Source of the DNA: Oscillospiraceae bacterium
GTDB taxonomy: Bacteria; Bacillota; Clostridia; Oscillospirales; UBA929
DNA: 21,285 bases
NCBI GenBank assembly: GCA_009784085.1
Contig: WRCJ01000018.1
Coordinates: 1 to 21,285, forward strand
Reading direction: 5' to 3'
The notes under the pieces are model-generated. The model saw only the letters and a program-made list of their open reading frames with translations, was not told the origin of the DNA and did not search any database. Position numbers and translations under genes: made by a program. Shown one piece after another: positions 20,004 to 21,285 of this stretch. Each line of letters starts with the position of its first letter. The stretch's first letter is position 1.

Positions 20004-21155
20004 ATGAAACTCTGGGCCGGGCGCTTTGCCAAAAACGTCGACGAGACGGTCAACGACTTTAACGCCTCCATCGCCTTTGACGCCCGGTTGTACCGGGAGG
20101 ATATCGAGGGCAGCATGGCCCACGCCGCCATGCTGGGGGCGCAGGGCATCATCGCCCCGGAGGATGCCGACGCCATATTGACTGGGCTGGTCAAGTTGCT
20201 GGGGGACATTGAGGGGGGCGAGGTTTCGTTTTCCGCCGATGCGGAGGATATCCACATGAACATCGAAACCTTGCTGACAGAACGGATTGGCGACGCCGGG
20301 AAGCGGTTGCACACCGCCAGGTCCCGCAACGATCAGGTGGCGGTGGATATGCGGCTGTATGTGAAAAGGCAAATCGCGACGCTGCGCGACTTGGTTCTTG
20401 CGCTGTTGACCGTGCTGGTCAACAAGGCCGAAGAACACATCGATGCCGTCATGCCTGGGTATACCCATGGGCAGCGCGCGCAGCCGGTCACCATGGGCCA
20501 CTATCTGATGGCCTACGCCGAAATGCTGGTTCGTGACGTCACCCGCCTGGAGGATTGTGGGAAACGGATGGATCTCTGCCCCTTGGGCGCCGGCGCGCTG
20601 GCCGGAACCACCCATTCCATCGACAGGGATCAAACGGCTTCCGCCCTAGGTTTCTCTGGTATCGCGCCCAATAGCCTGGATGCGGTCAGCGACCGGGATT
20701 ATTGCCTAGAGTTGCTCGGCGCCCTGTCCATCCTGATGATGCATTTGTCCCGCTTGTCGGAGGAAATCATCGCGTGGTGTTCTTGGGAATTCGGCTTCGC
20801 CGAGCTGGACGACGCCTACGCCACCGGATCCTCCATCATGCCACAGAAAAAAAACCCCGATGTGGCCGAACTTGTCCGTGGCAAGACCGGGCGGGTGTAC
20901 GGCGCGCTCATGGGCTTGCTGACCGTCATGAAGGGGTTGCCGCTGGCCTACAACAAGGATATGCAGGAGGATAAGGAGCAGGTTTTCGACGCCATGGACA
21001 CGGTGGGTCGGTGCCTGGCTGTGTTTACGCCGCTGGTGGGGACGCTGGCCTTCCGCACGGATCGCATGAGGCAAGCCGCCGCCGCCGGTTTCATCAACGC
21101 CACCGACTGCGCCGACTATCTGGTCAAAAAGGGGTTGCCCTTCCGGGAGGCCTAG
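20004..21155 (+). CDS. argH: Argininosuccinate lyase, ended early by in-frame TAG
   Basis: Splits argininosuccinate into arginine and fumarate. It starts MKLWAGRFAKNVDETVNDFN at the ATG at 20004, with AAGGGG 7 bases upstream. Family motifs are HTARSRNDQVAVDMRL, PGYTHGQRAQPVTMGHYL and the fumarate-lyase signature GSSIMPQKKNPD (~275-286) with the catalytic Ser. The frame stops at TAG 21153-21155 after 383 residues, directly after DYLVKKGLPFREA, where family members (about 460 residues) continue AHxxVG. The same frame goes on encoding a recognisable C-terminus to the window edge. It is therefore a nonsense mutation, a sequencing error or readthrough. The tetrameric active site is mostly upstream of the stop, but about 75 C-terminal residues would be lost. 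Confidence 0.9.
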   Translation: MKLWAGRFAKNVDETVNDFNASIAFDARLYREDIEGSMAHAAMLGAQGIIAPEDADAILTGLVKLLGDIEGGEVSFSADAEDIHMNIETLLTERIGDAGKRLHTARSRNDQVAVDMRLYVKRQIATLRDLVLALLTVLVNKAEEHIDAVMPGYTHGQRAQPVTMGHYLMAYAEMLVRDVTRLEDCGKRMDLCPLGAGALAGTTHSIDRDQTASALGFSGIAPNSLDAVSDRDYCLELLGALSILMMHLSRLSEEIIAWCSWEFGFAELDDAYATGSSIMPQKKNPDVAELVRGKTGRVYGALMGLLTVMKGLPLAYNKDMQEDKEQVFDAMDTVGRCLAVFTPLVGTLAFRTDRMRQAAAAGFINATDCADYLVKKGLPFREA

Positions 21156-21285
21156 GGCGTGACCGGGCGGCTGGTGCGATTGTGCATCGATCGGGGGAAA
21201 ACCCTGGAGACGTTGGAACTGCAAGTATATCAGTCCGTGTCCCCGCTGTTTGGGGAGGATGTATACGACGCCATCGCGCTGGAGA
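21156..21285 (+). pseudogene. argH: argH C-terminal remnant beyond the amber codon (runs off window)
   Basis: In the same frame as argH the sequence reads GVTGRLVRLCIDRGKTLETL and later SVSPLFGEDVYDAIALE. This matches the usual ArgH C-terminus (VGKLV...GK.LEDL...F.PLF.EDIYEAI). No ribosome-binding site or start codon suggests a separate gene. Confidence 0.85.

Noticed and set aside
21153..21155. Genome-wide reassignment of TAG to a sense codon
   Set aside because: At least three other genes here end at TAG at their natural family lengths, so a local event is more likely.

Overview
The window reads as chromosome of a fairly GC-rich Bacillota, most likely a clostridial lineage. The basis is gene content: RqcH, a TrmK-Nif3 pair, a GTP-type PEP carboxykinase, a DUF1858 protein, a SEDS/transpeptidase pair, strong Shine-Dalgarno sites and sigma-A type promoters. 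The genus cannot be named from the sequence alone. Most genes are housekeeping and GC-rich. Islands of lower GC hold small unknown proteins, an IS607-type transposon and an RNA ligase.

Layout. At 1-2330 (minus) are the start of 6-phosphofructokinase and an ABC exporter half-transporter. At 2331-2566 is a divergent control region with phased repeats and a near-consensus promoter driving pckG (2567-4372, plus). At 4373-4529 are stacked hairpins where pckG meets the opposing operon. At 4488-8294 (minus) is a tightly packed, partly overlapping operon: DUF1858 protein, trmK, nif3-like, rqcH. At 8351-9641 (minus) are an Lgt-like membrane protein and a DUF4190-like membrane protein with its own promoter. 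At 9642-10193 is a long non-coding stretch holding one copy of a dispersed hairpin repeat. At 10194-11041 are an AT-rich lipoprotein, a DUF4177 protein and a 52-aa tautomerase-like protein. At about 11100-13140 (minus) is an IS607-type element with a 56-aa leader gene, a serine recombinase broken by an ochre codon, and an intact-looking TnpB. At 13386-16635 (plus) are an FHA-SEDS fusion and a class B PBP, separated by a telomere-like 14-bp tandem array. At 16663-17070 (minus) is a small membrane-anchored unknown. At 17235-18326 (plus) is a T4 Rnl1-like RNA ligase. At 18703-21285 (plus) are argG and argH, with argH interrupted by an in-frame amber codon.

How the genes work together. pfkA and pckG belong to glycolysis and gluconeogenesis/anaplerosis. 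The FHA-SEDS protein and the PBP form a glycosyltransferase/transpeptidase pair for cell-wall synthesis, with a phosphothreonine-sensing domain built in. ArgG and ArgH are the last two steps of arginine synthesis, behind a promoter that overlaps two ARG-box-like sites. The trmK-nif3-rqcH operon groups tRNA modification with ribosome-associated quality control.

Most notable points: (1) a dispersed 64-70 bp hairpin element, one copy of which supplies the last codons and stop of rqcH; (2) a stand-alone Rnl1-type RNA ligase beside tandem tRNA T-arm-like words; (3) the FHA-SEDS fusion with the telomere-like array before its PBP partner; (4) nonsense codons inside otherwise conserved argH and tnpA; (5) an unlisted small gene fused by ATGA overlap to the IS607 recombinase. 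I saw no CRISPR array, rRNA or tRNA, and no clear multi-gene defence system.
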